From Microscilla marina ATCC 23134 (GTDB lineage Bacteria > Bacteroidota > Bacteroidia > Cytophagales > Microscillaceae): a stretch of DNA of 64,000 bases. The stretch is from positions 1 to 64,000 of the forward strand of contig NZ_AAWS01000003.1 of assembly GCF_000169175.1 (NCBI RefSeq), given 5' to 3'. Shown here piece after piece: positions 23,346-32,939 of this stretch. Made by a program: the position numbers and the translations under genes. A model generated the notes under the pieces. It was not told the origin of the DNA, ran no database searches, and saw only the letters and a program-made list of their open reading frames with translations. Each line of letters opens with the position of its first letter. Position 1 is the first letter of the stretch.

Positions 23346-24335
23346 ATGAAAAAACTTTGTACTACACTGATATGGGCGATTATTTTAGGGTTGACGGCAT
23401 CGTCGGTTTGGGCACAAACTACTATTTATTTGGTACGCCATGCCGAAAAGGACAAGGGACGCAATCCTGACTTGACCGTAGCAGGTAAAGAACGTGCTAA
23501 AGCATTGCAAAAATTATTGAAAAAAGAAAATATAGCTGCAGTGTACGCTACCAAAACCAAACGCACCATGCAAACAGGCGAGCCAGTAGCAGAAGCGCAA
23601 AACCTTGCCATAGTAAACTATGATTACCGTGATAGGCAACTTTTGAGCAAGTTGTTTGACAAGCACGTGGGCAAGGCAATATTGGTAGTGGGGCATTCTA
23701 ACACGTTGCCTTCTCTCTTAAACCACTTGGTAAAAGAAGACCGCTACAAAGACTTAAACGAGTCGGTATATGATAACTTGGTAAAAGTACACCGAGGCAC
23801 TGATGACAAGCTAACCGTAAAGCACCTGAAGTATGGCAGAGCAAGTAAACTTACTTTTCCTAAGCCCAAGTCTGACTACAAGGCATCAGATGCTGATGTA
23901 AAAACCATTGATGGAATGATCAGGGCTTTGTATGGGGTAATATCTGGAGCCAAAGGCGAAAAACGCAACTGGGATCGTTTTCGCTCATTGATGAAGCCCA
24001 CCGCCCGTATGAACGCAGTAGCTACTCGTGCCAATGGCAAGCAGGTGTTTATATCTATGACGCCAGAAGACTATATCAAACGTAATGGACCATACTTGGT
24101 AGGGAAAGGTTTTTTTGAAGAAGAGATTGGGCGCAAAACCGAACGTTTTGGCAACATTGCCCAGGTGTTTAGTACCTATGTGAGCCGTCATACCAAAGAC
24201 GGAGCTATTTTTATGCGTGGCATCAACAGTATTCAGTTGTCGTATGAAAATGGTCGCTGGTGGTTAGTAAATATTCTATGGAACAGCGAAACAAAAGCGC
24301 AACCTATTCCGGCAAGGTATATTGATAAGAAATAA
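23346..24335 (+). CDS. Secreted histidine phosphatase fused to an NTF2-like domain
   Basis: A 329-residue exported protein (signal peptide ending SSVWAQ). Residues about 25-170 are a histidine-phosphatase-superfamily domain: IYLVRHAEKD with the RH(A)E variant of the RHG motif (Arg31, nucleophile His32), KTKRTMQTGEP, and LVVGHSNTLP with the second catalytic His117. Residues about 185-325 resemble an NTF2/SnoaL-type domain (alpha helices followed by strands ending SIQLSYENGRWWLVNILWNS). The fusion suggests a periplasmic phosphohydrolase with an added ligand-binding module; substrate unknown. Ends in a bidirectional terminator. Confidence 0.8.
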   Translation: MKKLCTTLIWAIILGLTASSVWAQTTIYLVRHAEKDKGRNPDLTVAGKERAKALQKLLKKENIAAVYATKTKRTMQTGEPVAEAQNLAIVNYDYRDRQLLSKLFDKHVGKAILVVGHSNTLPSLLNHLVKEDRYKDLNESVYDNLVKVHRGTDDKLTVKHLKYGRASKLTFPKPKSDYKASDADVKTIDGMIRALYGVISGAKGEKRNWDRFRSLMKPTARMNAVATRANGKQVFISMTPEDYIKRNGPYLVGKGFFEEEIGRKTERFGNIAQVFSTYVSRHTKDGAIFMRGINSIQLSYENGRWWLVNILWNSETKAQPIPARYIDKK

Positions 24336-24348
24336 CACGGGTGATAAA

Positions 24349-24388
24349 GTTTCAAGTAGCAAAATTTTAAGCACTTGCTACTTGAAAC
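24349..24388. terminator. Bidirectional hairpin between convergent genes
   Basis: GTTTCAAGTAGCAA pairs perfectly with TTGCTACTTGAAAC (14 bp, 12-nt loop). It lies between the ends of the phosphatase gene and the minus-strand gene at 24405. Confidence 0.75.
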
Positions 24389-24404
24389 TTACATGGTCAC
24401 TTTT

Positions 24405-25049
24405 CTAACAACCTCCTTGTTTCATTATAGCAGCGTTGGTTTCTTTGCCCCAATCAGGCATCAATCCATTGCCAGGCTTAAAAGCCTCAAATTTTTTGGC
24501 AGCCTTTTTAAATACAGGACAAGCCGCCTCTTTTCCTCCGCCAAAAGCAGGGGGCATGTTCATTTTCAGAATAGCCTCTATAAAATAAGGTCGGGGGTTT
24601 GCAGGGTTCAAGGCTTTGGCTTTGCCTATTTTTGCAAAAGTACGTCCACTGTATTCACGTCCTCTTACCATTGGGTCTACGCTTAGGCGGGTCAGGGTAA
24701 GGTAAGCTCCCAAGGTGACCAATTCCGAATTTTTACTATCTATTTTGTTTGCTTTTTCCAACAGGGCTGCGGCTTTATCCAGCACTTGATCTTTGGAAGT
24801 TGCTTCTTTCTCAAGCCTGGCCATTCTTATGTAACAATAAGCTGCATAGTAACCAGGCAACCATTTGTTACTTTCGGCATTGCCAATGCGCTCAAACTGG
24901 TTGGCCACCGCAAGTAATTCTGCTTTGGTTTTAGCAGTTTTCAATTTGCTCAGGTTAGCTTTCATTGCTTTTTCGTATTTATCTCCATTGTTGGCTTGCA
25001 GGGTAAACACGGTACATATACAAACGAGTAATAGGGTTAACTTTTTCAT
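24405..25049 (-). CDS. Periplasmic helical-repeat (TPR-like) protein
   Basis: A 214-residue exported protein (signal peptide ending LQAN). The rest is helical with TPR-like pairs (AELLAVANQFERIGNAES, KWLPGYYAAYCYIRMARLEK, LLEKANKIDSKNSELVTLGA, NPANPRPYFIEAILKMN) and a Gly/Cys-containing C-terminus (FGGGKEAACPVF, KQGGC). It lies directly downstream of a TonB-dependent receptor on the same strand (123-bp gap), so the two are probably functionally linked. This pairing is seen in other Bacteroidota as I recall, but the job is unknown. Confidence 0.75.
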   Translation of the reverse strand: MKKLTLLLVCICTVFTLQANNGDKYEKAMKANLSKLKTAKTKAELLAVANQFERIGNAESNKWLPGYYAAYCYIRMARLEKEATSKDQVLDKAAALLEKANKIDSKNSELVTLGAYLTLTRLSVDPMVRGREYSGRTFAKIGKAKALNPANPRPYFIEAILKMNMPPAFGGGKEAACPVFKKAAKKFEAFKPGNGLMPDWGKETNAAIMKQGGC

Positions 25050-25172
25050 GTTTTTTTGAGTTTATTGGGTTGTTTTTTTGTGAATAAATGATCATTAATA
25101 GTTACTACTAACTGCCTTTGTTGCTTGTAAGGCTACCTTGGCTTTTTGTTTTGAGGCATTCATTGACTGCAG

Positions 25173-27314
25173 CTATCGCTTGCCAATAGAGACAAACATT
25201 CCGATAAAAACGCCCCGGTCAGCAGCCTGTCCAATGGCTTGCCTTTGGGTACCGTCAGGCGCATAACGGTAGCCAAACACATTTTGTACGCCCAATACAT
25301 TGTTGATCGAAGCAAACAAAATGGTGAAATTGTCAAACAGTGACGTAATGTAGGTGTAAGTCAGGCTTAGGTTATGGTAAGCCGGGGTAGTATCACCGTG
25401 AAACTCAGGGTTATTTGGGTTGAAATAAGCCCGGCCTGAGCTAAAGGTATAAGTAAACCCTACATAACTATGAATATCAGAGAAGTACTGCTTGTATACC
25501 ATCGAGAGCGTGTGATTAGCCGCAAAACCAGGTCTTGCCAAAGTTGGAAAGTTTTGAAACTCACGTTCAGTGTCTAAAAACGAGTAAGAAACCCAGTAAT
25601 CTACGTTTTTAAAGGTTTGTTTGTCACGCCAAAACAACTCTATCCCTCGGGCAAACCCATAGCCATTGTTGTTGACCTCAAGTTGAGCCAAATCCTGGTT
25701 ATTTTTGACCAGATCGTCGTATTGCTTATAGTATCCTTCTATTCTAAAAGTGCGCTTGCCGGGTACCATCCACTGGTAGTTGAGCAGGTAATGCACCGAT
25801 TGTTCAAACTGCAGGTCAGTGGACAGCCTTGCTGTTTTTAGTTGTATTAAGTCATTGGTTTGAGGGGTTTGAAAAAACTGTCCGTATGCTGCCGACACCT
25901 GACTATATTTGCCAGTTTTATAAGCAAGCGATAGCCTGGGGGCAATATTTTGTTGTCCAATTACTTCCGATTTTTCCATCCGTACCCCAAAACGCCCGGC
26001 AAGTTTGCGGGTAAAAAACACATCGGCCTCTACAAAACCCGCCAGGTAGTTTTCTTCGAGTCCCCGACTCAATTGGTTAAGCCCATCGTCAAAATTGAAC
26101 CGTTGCACCTCGCCCCCAAAAGTAAGTCCTGAGTTTTCGCCCAAAAGATGTTGTACCGTAATGCGTCCTTGTTGCAAGCGTTCTTGCTGAAAAATGCGGT
26201 TACCATTTAGCAAAATCAAGTCGTGATCGTGGCTATAAGAACCCCCCACCTGCACAAACCAACGATCACTTAAGGCTTCTTTCCACGAAGTATTGATGTA
26301 AGTATTGTCATTGGTCAAGTCTAGCGCATTGGTGGTATTCTCTAAGCTTATATCTTGATAGTTCATAGCCAGGTTTGACTGGTTATAAGTGCTATACAGT
26401 TTGAATATGCCCGTTTTAGAAGTTTTTTGTCTAAAAATAATCGAGCCGTCCACACTTTCGGGGGCACGCTTCCAGTCGGCATTTTGCGGAATAAGTTGAA
26501 AAACCGGCTCCAGGTTGGTATACCTTGTATTGAGGCTCAGTGAAGTGTTTTTCCAACGTTGGGTATGACCCGCACCCACACCTACAGTCATAAGATCAAT
26601 ATTGGTCTGTGTTTTTTCGGCAAGGTCTTGCGAGTTGAGCACCAACACAGACGAAAGCGCTTGCCCGTATTGGGCGGAATAGCCCCCAGTGCTAAAAACA
26701 GTTCCTTTGAACAAAAAAGGAGAAAAACGTCCTCGTTGAGGTACATCAGGCACTGAGCTATAAAACGGGTTTTGCACTACCAAACCATCAATCAATGTTT
26801 TGGTTTCGTTGGCAGCGCCTCCTCGCACAAACAAACCTTCCGTTTCGCCTACTGTTTGAGCCCCTGGCAAAGTTTGTAAAGCACCCACCAAATCGCCTGC
26901 GCCGCCACCTGCTGTAGTAGCTATGTCTATAGAATTGAGCACTACCACCCGTTTTTCATCACTTGCCTCAAAGGCTCCTGCAGTAATTACCACCGTGTTT
27001 AGTTCGTTGGCTTCTTCTTTTAGGCGCACGTTTATCTGTAAAGGTTTGCCCGAAAGGGTAATTTTTTGCTCAAAGGTTTTAAAACTGATATAAGCAACTA
27101 CCAATATTGCCTCACCTTGTTGGGGAGTGTTAAACTGAAACTGCCCATCTATATTGGTAGAAGTACCATCATACGTGTTTTTGACCGATACATTGGCTCC
27201 TGCTAAAGCCTCACCTTTTTCATCAGTTACCATACCACTTATCAGTGTTTGTGCCTGTAGTGGAGAGGTGACTGTCCACAGCAATAATGCAATGATAAAC
27301 TTCAGGTATATCAT
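25173..27314 (-). CDS. TonB-dependent outer-membrane receptor
   Basis: A 713-residue protein: signal peptide ending PLQAQ, a carboxypeptidase-regulatory-like domain (about 25-105: GMVTDEKGEALAGANVSVKN), a plug domain (about 125-215: TIATTAGGGAGDLVGAL-type segment, GLFVRGGAANETKTLIDGLV), then a 22-strand-type barrel to the end. Imports a nutrient using proton-motive force through TonB; substrate unknown, perhaps metal or small organic compound, since no SusD-like gene follows. Downstream on the same strand is the TPR-like gene 24405-25049. Confidence 0.92.
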   Translation of the reverse strand: MIYLKFIIALLLWTVTSPLQAQTLISGMVTDEKGEALAGANVSVKNTYDGTSTNIDGQFQFNTPQQGEAILVVAYISFKTFEQKITLSGKPLQINVRLKEEANELNTVVITAGAFEASDEKRVVVLNSIDIATTAGGGAGDLVGALQTLPGAQTVGETEGLFVRGGAANETKTLIDGLVVQNPFYSSVPDVPQRGRFSPFLFKGTVFSTGGYSAQYGQALSSVLVLNSQDLAEKTQTNIDLMTVGVGAGHTQRWKNTSLSLNTRYTNLEPVFQLIPQNADWKRAPESVDGSIIFRQKTSKTGIFKLYSTYNQSNLAMNYQDISLENTTNALDLTNDNTYINTSWKEALSDRWFVQVGGSYSHDHDLILLNGNRIFQQERLQQGRITVQHLLGENSGLTFGGEVQRFNFDDGLNQLSRGLEENYLAGFVEADVFFTRKLAGRFGVRMEKSEVIGQQNIAPRLSLAYKTGKYSQVSAAYGQFFQTPQTNDLIQLKTARLSTDLQFEQSVHYLLNYQWMVPGKRTFRIEGYYKQYDDLVKNNQDLAQLEVNNNGYGFARGIELFWRDKQTFKNVDYWVSYSFLDTEREFQNFPTLARPGFAANHTLSMVYKQYFSDIHSYVGFTYTFSSGRAYFNPNNPEFHGDTTPAYHNLSLTYTYITSLFDNFTILFASINNVLGVQNVFGYRYAPDGTQRQAIGQAADRGVFIGMFVSIGKR

Positions 27315-27508
27315 TTATTCAATGGTTATATGATTTGTATTAAGTTGTTACAAATAAAGTGTTTAAACCCAGGCAGGGCTTGCTTTAGGGAGTGAGTTGG
27401 CGAATACCGGGTGTGAAATGGTAGGAGAGGGGAGTGTTGAGTAAGTCTGGTTGTTGTATGTACGCGTTGGCATCCCTCAATTCTTCGCTGCTGCCTTTGG
27501 GGTATCAC

Positions 27509-27545
27509 AAAAAAATCCCTTACCGAAAAACATCAGTAAGGGATT
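27509..27545 (-). terminator. Intrinsic terminator of secDF
   Basis: On the minus strand AATCCCTTAC and GTAAGGGATT form a 10-bp stem with a 12-nt loop followed by a T-run; it lies 28 bp beyond the secDF stop. Confidence 0.9.
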
Positions 27546-27572
27546 GTATATAAATCTAAAAACTACTATATG

Positions 27573-30500
27573 CTATTTTGCTGCTTCTGTGACTTTTTTC
27601 TTGTCTTTCTTTTGTTGCATGTTATAAAAATCTAACACAACCGGAGAAGCAATAAACACAGAAGAGTAAGTACCTACCAATACCCCAATTAACAAAGCAA
27701 AAGAGAAGCCTCTCAATACTTCGCCACCTGCAAGGAACAAGGTCAATACTACAACCAATGTAGTGGTAGAGGTCATTACAGTACGACTCAAGGTGTTGTT
27801 AATGGCATTGTTCAATACTTCGCTAAATGCCTGACCACGGTGTCCTTTGGTATTGTCTTCGTCTTCTTCACGAATACGGTCAAACACTACCACTGTATCA
27901 TTAATTGAGTAACCAATTACTGTAAGAATAGCGGCAATAAATACCTGGTCTATCTCTAGGGTAAAGCCAAGCAAGTGGGCAATAGAGAATGCCGAAAGCA
28001 CAAACAAAACATCGTGGAACAAAGCGGCAATGGCTCCTGCGCCGTACTGCCAGCGACGGAAACGTACTACAATATAAATAAAGATAACTACCAGCGAGAA
28101 TAATACTGCAGTTTGGGCAGTGTTACGAATATCATCGGCAATGGTTGAACCTACTTTAGAAGAACTTTCTACCGAAGGTGCTTTACCATCGTTGAATTTT
28201 TTCAAGCCATTCAATACCATTGCTTTTACTTTTTTGTCGGCTTCTTGCGATTCATCATCAATTAAGTAACTGGTCGTTACTTTAATTTGATTGCTGGCTC
28301 CAAAAGTTTTTACTTCCAGTCCGCCCTTAAACGAGTCGGTAAGCGCCTGACGAGCATCAGTAGCAGCTACTGATTTTTCAAACTTCACTACATAAGAACG
28401 TCCTCCTTTGAAGTCTACACCCAAGTTTAAGCCCCCATTGATCACCATAGCAATGATACCACAAGTGATGAATGCCGCAGAACCCATATAGGCTTTCTTT
28501 CTTAGCTTGATAAACTGAATGTTTGCTTTACCCATTGTTGGGATAAAAGAAGAAAATCCGATGTTACGTTTGCCACCGCGAGAAATAGCCTCAATGATTA
28601 AACGGGTAATAAAGATGGCACTAAACAATGAACAGGCAATACCAATCATCAATGTAACCGCAAAACCTTTTACTCCACCAGAACCAAAGCTATAAAGAAT
28701 GGCGCCAATAAGGAAAGTAGTTACGTTGGCATCTATAATAGAACTGTAAGCTTTTTCATACCCTAGTTTGATAGCCATTGGTAATTTTACTGCTTGCTCA
28801 CGGCGCAGTTCTTCACGAATACGTTCATAAATAAGTACGTTGGCATCTACCGACATACCAATGGTAAGTACAATACCTGCAATACCAGGCAAGGTGAGTA
28901 CTGCCCCAAACTGCGCCAAAATACCTACAATAAAGAAGATGTTGGCAAGCAAAGCAACGTTGGCAATGGCACCACCAAGCTTGTAGTACAGAATCATAAA
29001 TACTACTACCAAGCCCAAACCTACCAACATAGACTGAAGTCCTTGGTTAATAGACTTTTGACCCAAAGAAGGTCCTACAATGGCTTCTTCTACGATACGT
29101 ACCGGAGCAGGAAGTTTACCCGCTTTAAGAATGTTTGCCAAATCTTTTGCTTCTTCGATGCTAAAACTACCACTGATAGAAGAGTTACCACTTGGGATTT
29201 CGTTTTGTACAGTAGGCGCAGAGTATACATTGCCATCCAATACAATGGCTACACGACGACCAACGTTGGCACGGGTAAGTTTTTTCCACTCATTAGTACC
29301 CAGTTGGTTCATACGCATAGATACTTCTGGCTGAGAGTTTTGATCAAACTCCTGGCGTGCATCTACTACTACGTCACCTTCCAGAGGAGCCTTGCCACCA
29401 CGAGTGTTTTTAGCAATGTGTAGGCTCAACAACCCATTGGCATCAGGTTTTACATCCCAGAAAAATAAAGCATTTCCTTTAAACATACGACGAACCTCAG
29501 GGCGTCTTAGGTAAGAGTTAATTTCAGCGGTATCTTTTACCAAAGCCGCATAGTTTCTTCCGTTGTTTTTGAACAAACGGGCGAATTTTGAACCTATTTG
29601 CTGGGTAGTGTCTTTCTTTACGTCTTTTTTCTTGGCAGTATCTGCTTTTTTAGCTGTGTCCTTCTTGGTGTTGGCACTGTCAGTTTTGCTAGAGTCGGTT
29701 TTGGTACCCCCAGCTACCAAAGAGTTTTCAGTAGAGTCAGTTTCTTGGGCAGTAGTATCGCCTGCTACCAATAAATTATCATCTGTTTTTTTAGCAGTAT
29801 CTACTTTAGTCTCGGTTTTGGTAGAGTCTCCTGTAGTTTTTTGCGCTGCTTTTTCAAGCTTGGTCATGTACTGGTTTAACTGAGAAAAGCTCAAGGCAAT
29901 CTCGTTTAGCTCATATAGTTCCCAGAATTCAAGCTTAGCTACACCAGAAATCAGTTTTCTCACCCTTTCAGGATTGTCAACCCCTGGCAATTCGATCATA
30001 ATACGACCAGAACCGGGTAGTTTTTGAATATTAGGGTTGGCTACGCCAAATTTATCAATACGACGACGCAAGATTTCGAATGCGCGATCAATACCCTCGT
30101 CTACTTCTTTACCAATAAAAGCAATTACTTCATCGTTGGTAGAGTTGGTTCTGATCTTTTCACGGTTGGCACTACTGGCAAAAATATCAGCCAGCTTGTC
30201 ATTTGGGTACAACTTGTCAAAAGCTTTTTGGAAAAGAAAAATAAATTTTTCCTGGCTGTTTGCCTGTGCTTTTTGTGCTTCTTGCAGCGATCTATTTAGT
30301 TTTACACTGGCGCTGCTACCCGATAATGCTTTGATGATTTCTATGGGAGAAACTTCTACTACCACGTGCATACCACCTTGCAAGTCAAGACCCAAAGAAA
30401 GCTCTTTTTGCTTTACTTCTTTGTAGTCATACGATGCCCAGGGCAATTTATATACTACTTGATTGTCGACAGAGTCAAAGTACTTTTGTTTTTTACTGTT

Positions 30501-30644
30501 GCTTACCACACCAGTTTTAGGGTTACGCGCATATTCTTCAGCTTTTTGCTGCACGCCGCGTGCTTGAAATGTAAAAGACAGGTAATAAATACACAATAGT
30601 GTAATGGATACCGTCAAAATAATAACTCCGGTTTTATTCCGCAT
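27573..30644 (-). CDS. secDF: Fused protein-export membrane protein SecDF
   Basis: A 1023-residue fusion of SecD and SecF, as usual in Bacteroidota. SecD part: first membrane helix, then ELSLGLDLQGGMHVVVEVSP, RRRIDKFGVANPNIQ, IMIELPGVDNPERVRKLI and a six-helix membrane region (GMSVDANVLIYERIREELRR). SecF part from about 690: NLGVDFKGGRSYVVKF, SINDTVVVFDRIREE. It uses proton-motive force to aid Sec-dependent export. Odd: a Lys/Thr/Asp-rich low-complexity insertion (about residues 258-350, many DTAKK/TDS units) within the first periplasmic domain of SecD. Transcribed alone, terminator at 27509-27545. Confidence 0.97.
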   Translation of the reverse strand: MRNKTGVIILTVSITLLCIYYLSFTFQARGVQQKAEEYARNPKTGVVSNSKKQKYFDSVDNQVVYKLPWASYDYKEVKQKELSLGLDLQGGMHVVVEVSPIEIIKALSGSSASVKLNRSLQEAQKAQANSQEKFIFLFQKAFDKLYPNDKLADIFASSANREKIRTNSTNDEVIAFIGKEVDEGIDRAFEILRRRIDKFGVANPNIQKLPGSGRIMIELPGVDNPERVRKLISGVAKLEFWELYELNEIALSFSQLNQYMTKLEKAAQKTTGDSTKTETKVDTAKKTDDNLLVAGDTTAQETDSTENSLVAGGTKTDSSKTDSANTKKDTAKKADTAKKKDVKKDTTQQIGSKFARLFKNNGRNYAALVKDTAEINSYLRRPEVRRMFKGNALFFWDVKPDANGLLSLHIAKNTRGGKAPLEGDVVVDARQEFDQNSQPEVSMRMNQLGTNEWKKLTRANVGRRVAIVLDGNVYSAPTVQNEIPSGNSSISGSFSIEEAKDLANILKAGKLPAPVRIVEEAIVGPSLGQKSINQGLQSMLVGLGLVVVFMILYYKLGGAIANVALLANIFFIVGILAQFGAVLTLPGIAGIVLTIGMSVDANVLIYERIREELRREQAVKLPMAIKLGYEKAYSSIIDANVTTFLIGAILYSFGSGGVKGFAVTLMIGIACSLFSAIFITRLIIEAISRGGKRNIGFSSFIPTMGKANIQFIKLRKKAYMGSAAFITCGIIAMVINGGLNLGVDFKGGRSYVVKFEKSVAATDARQALTDSFKGGLEVKTFGASNQIKVTTSYLIDDESQEADKKVKAMVLNGLKKFNDGKAPSVESSSKVGSTIADDIRNTAQTAVLFSLVVIFIYIVVRFRRWQYGAGAIAALFHDVLFVLSAFSIAHLLGFTLEIDQVFIAAILTVIGYSINDTVVVFDRIREEDEDNTKGHRGQAFSEVLNNAINNTLSRTVMTSTTTLVVVLTLFLAGGEVLRGFSFALLIGVLVGTYSSVFIASPVVLDFYNMQQKKDKKKVTEAAK

Positions 30645-30788
30645 TTTTGTTAGAATTTAATAATAAAGTTTTGAGATTTTTTATAAAGTATAGCAATAAA
30701 TATCGTCACTGTATAAAAGTGTATACAATCTGACAATCAATGCTTTATGTCTTTTTAAGAAAATTAAAAAGGGTAAAATGGAGAGGCG

Positions 30789-31217
30789 CTAGGGGGCATT
30801 AATTACTATAAAGTGGTTGAACACATTCTCAAAATAGGGGAGGAGTGCAATAGAGGGTTCAGCGTAGTAAGCATGGTACTCAATAGATGGACACTCTATA
30901 TTGAACAACAGGTGAAGGGCAGGATCAATGTTTACGTTTAATGGAGGCACCGTGTGCTCCAGGGTAAGTTCCTGTACTATTACCTCTTCCTGGTTGTCTT
31001 GTGTTTGCTTTTGCTCTTTTTCTTGATGAGTATTTGTGTTCTGATGAGCAGCGTTTTGTTTTTGAGGTGTATCACCAGGTTTGGCTACTTGTTTTTTTAC
31101 AAGCGCTTTACTTTGGAATGCATCAAACACTCGCCCATTTGCCAACAATGTAGAAGTAATGGCAAGGTATGCTAAAAGCAATGTAAAAAAGCGATATGTT
31201 TTTTGTCTGTTCATCAT
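30789..31217 (-). CDS. Exported protein of unknown function
   Basis: A 142-residue protein with a signal peptide (cleaved near LLANG). The middle (about 45-85) is low-complexity Gln/Asn/Lys/Glu; the C-terminal part (PPLNVNIDPALHLLFNIECP, SIALLPYFENVF) is hydrophobic and aromatic. No family recognised. A good promoter lies directly upstream with an apparently very short leader. Confidence 0.65.
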   Translation of the reverse strand: MMNRQKTYRFFTLLLAYLAITSTLLANGRVFDAFQSKALVKKQVAKPGDTPQKQNAAHQNTNTHQEKEQKQTQDNQEEVIVQELTLEHTVPPLNVNIDPALHLLFNIECPSIEYHAYYAEPSIALLPYFENVFNHFIVINAP

Positions 31218-31229
31218 TTAAAGTGGGCG

Positions 31230-31261
31230 CAAATGTACAAAATACTTTTTTGTATGCCAAA
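31230..31261 (-). promoter_or_regulatory. Bacteroidota-type promoter
   Basis: On the minus strand TTTG (31261-31258), a 20-bp spacer and TACATTTG (31237-31230) match the TTTG-N19-21-TAnnTTTG consensus. The start codon at 31217 is only about 13 bp beyond, giving a very short leader. Confidence 0.65.
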
Positions 31262-31358
31262 CCTTACTTGAGTTTAGCCCAAATTAATGCTTAAAAGAGT
31301 AACATACCATCATCAAAAAATTTAATAACGTTCATTCTGCTGGTAGTATCTAAATTGA

Positions 31359-31366
31359 TAACTTTG
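31359..31366 (+). promoter_or_regulatory. Candidate -7 element for the LytTR gene
   Basis: TAACTTTG fits TAnnTTTG, 28 bp upstream of the 31395 start. No convincing -33 box. Confidence 0.4.
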
Positions 31367-31394
31367 GCTACAATGCTTAATAAAACTAAATAAT

Positions 31395-32105
31395 ATGACC
31401 ATACGCTGTATTATAGTAGATGACGAACCCCTGGCTACCGATATATTAGAAGCTTATGTAAGTAAAATTGCTTTTTTGGAGTTGGTGCAAATATGTGCCA
31501 ATGCCTTTGAAGCCTTGGACTGTCTGAAGAGAAACACGATTGATTTGATATTTTTAGATATTAATATGCCGGATTTGTCAGGCATTGAGTTTTTAAATGC
31601 CTTGCCTCAAAAGCCTGCGGTGATTTTTACTACGGCTTATGCCGACTATGCCGTTGAGGGGTTTAACCTTGATGCGGTAGACTATTTGCTTAAACCTATT
31701 TCGTTTGACCGTTTTCTAAAGGCAGCCAACAAAGCCGAAAGTTTCTTAGCCAGTAAGCAGTCGGGCAAGGAGGTGGTGGGAGCTGATGAAGCCCCCACAG
31801 AACACCTTTTTGTGAAAACTGAGTATAAAATTGTGAAAGTAAATTTGAAGGATATATGGTATGTAGAAGGGTTAAAGGATTACATCAAAATAGTGACTTT
31901 CGAAGGGCAACTGCTTACGCTTCAAAGTATGAAAAATATGCAGGAGACCTTGCCCGATGCGCAGTTTATGCGGGTGCATAAGTCTTATATTATTGCTATG
32001 GCGTATATAGAAAGCATTGAGCGCAATAAAATTAAAATTCAAGACAAGTGGATTCCTATTGGCACTACCTACCGCGATCAATTCTACAAGCGCATAGAGC
32101 ACTAG
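31395..32105 (+). CDS. LytTR-family response regulator
   Basis: A 236-residue two-domain regulator. Receiver domain 1-120: acidic pair VDDE (Asp9, Asp10), phospho-acceptor Asp55 in LIFLDINMPDLSG, TTAYADYAVEGF and conserved Lys in DYLLKPI. LytTR DNA-binding domain about 140-236: FVKTEYKIVKVNLKDIWYVE, FMRVHKSYIIAM and IPIGTTYRDQFYKRI. Binds DNA as a dimer when phosphorylated. Usually paired with a LytS/YehU-type histidine kinase, but none is adjacent, so this is an orphan regulator; targets unknown. Confidence 0.93.
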   Translation: MTIRCIIVDDEPLATDILEAYVSKIAFLELVQICANAFEALDCLKRNTIDLIFLDINMPDLSGIEFLNALPQKPAVIFTTAYADYAVEGFNLDAVDYLLKPISFDRFLKAANKAESFLASKQSGKEVVGADEAPTEHLFVKTEYKIVKVNLKDIWYVEGLKDYIKIVTFEGQLLTLQSMKNMQETLPDAQFMRVHKSYIIAMAYIESIERNKIKIQDKWIPIGTTYRDQFYKRIEH

Positions 32106-32119
32106 GTCTCGTTTGCTGT

Positions 32120-32554
32120 TTATTCCTTAAGCCATTCCAGGGCTTTGTCGTTATGGTCAAAATACAGCACTTGCATTGTACCATTTTGTTTTTTTACCAT
32201 ATCGTTGGTCGTTTGTTGAAGGGCTACCTCAGCAAAGTAGGATGGAGGAATAATCACCGCCATTTTTTCTAATCCAGCATCTGCCAATGTCTGATTAAAC
32301 TCTCCTGAAATCCAGTCTTGCAGGGCAGGCTCCATTACAAAGTCAAACTCTTTGGTATCGGCAAGCCATCTTTTTGCGCTCTTTTCTTTAACAAAAACAG
32401 CTGCTTGGGTTAATAACTTTTTCAGTTCATTTTCTTGAATATACTTGGTTTCAGCAAGCCACTGCAGGTTTACAATTGAATTCTCTTGATCCCAGGTTGA
32501 TTTTAGGTAAGGTGAGTTGATAAACACTTCTTGATTATTTTGAGTAGTATCCAT
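32120..32554 (-). CDS. SEC14/STAS-like small cytoplasmic protein
   Basis: A 144-residue soluble protein. The segments VNLQWLAETKYIQENELKKL, RWLADTKEFDFVMEPALQDW and MAVIIPPSYFAEVALQQTTN resemble a family of Bacteroidota proteins sometimes described as STAS/SEC14-like; I rank that as tentative. No catalytic residues can be named. Convergent with the LytTR gene (14-bp gap between stops). Confidence 0.6.
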   Translation of the reverse strand: MDTTQNNQEVFINSPYLKSTWDQENSIVNLQWLAETKYIQENELKKLLTQAAVFVKEKSAKRWLADTKEFDFVMEPALQDWISGEFNQTLADAGLEKMAVIIPPSYFAEVALQQTTNDMVKKQNGTMQVLYFDHNDKALEWLKE

Positions 32555-32939
32555 GCGTTGAATAAGGTTATAACTGTAAAAAAAATGTTTTAGGCTTTAG
32601 GATGTGAGATGGGTGTTTTTTAATTAAAACAGGCATAAGTGTGATGTTGATTGAAGCTTATCAACAAGGTAAATGTTTATAATTCACTGTTAGTGAAGCT
32701 TTAAACATCATAAAAGATAAACCATTCACACGAGTTTTAAAAATAATATAAGTTGTATTTTTTGTTGTGTAACAGACCGTCATTACCTATGGTTAACAAA
32801 CAGTAAATAAGTGATTGATAGTGTACTAAGTAAGTTTACCTACGCGAGAGGGAAGGGAATAGTTGGCTATTTTACAAAAAAAACACCCCAACTAAAGTAA
32901 AAGCTGAGGTGGTTTGAAAAATAAATGATTTATACGCAA
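32555..32939. other. Intergenic region, nothing recognised
   Basis: A/T-rich, no ORF, no long repeat matched elsewhere in the window. Near 32882-32920 the words ACACCCCAACTAAAG and GCTGAGGTGGTTTG could form a weak hairpin downstream of the hydrolase gene. Confidence 0.5.

Noticed and set aside
28794-29423. 209-codon plus-strand ORF
   Set aside because: Antisense shadow of secDF.
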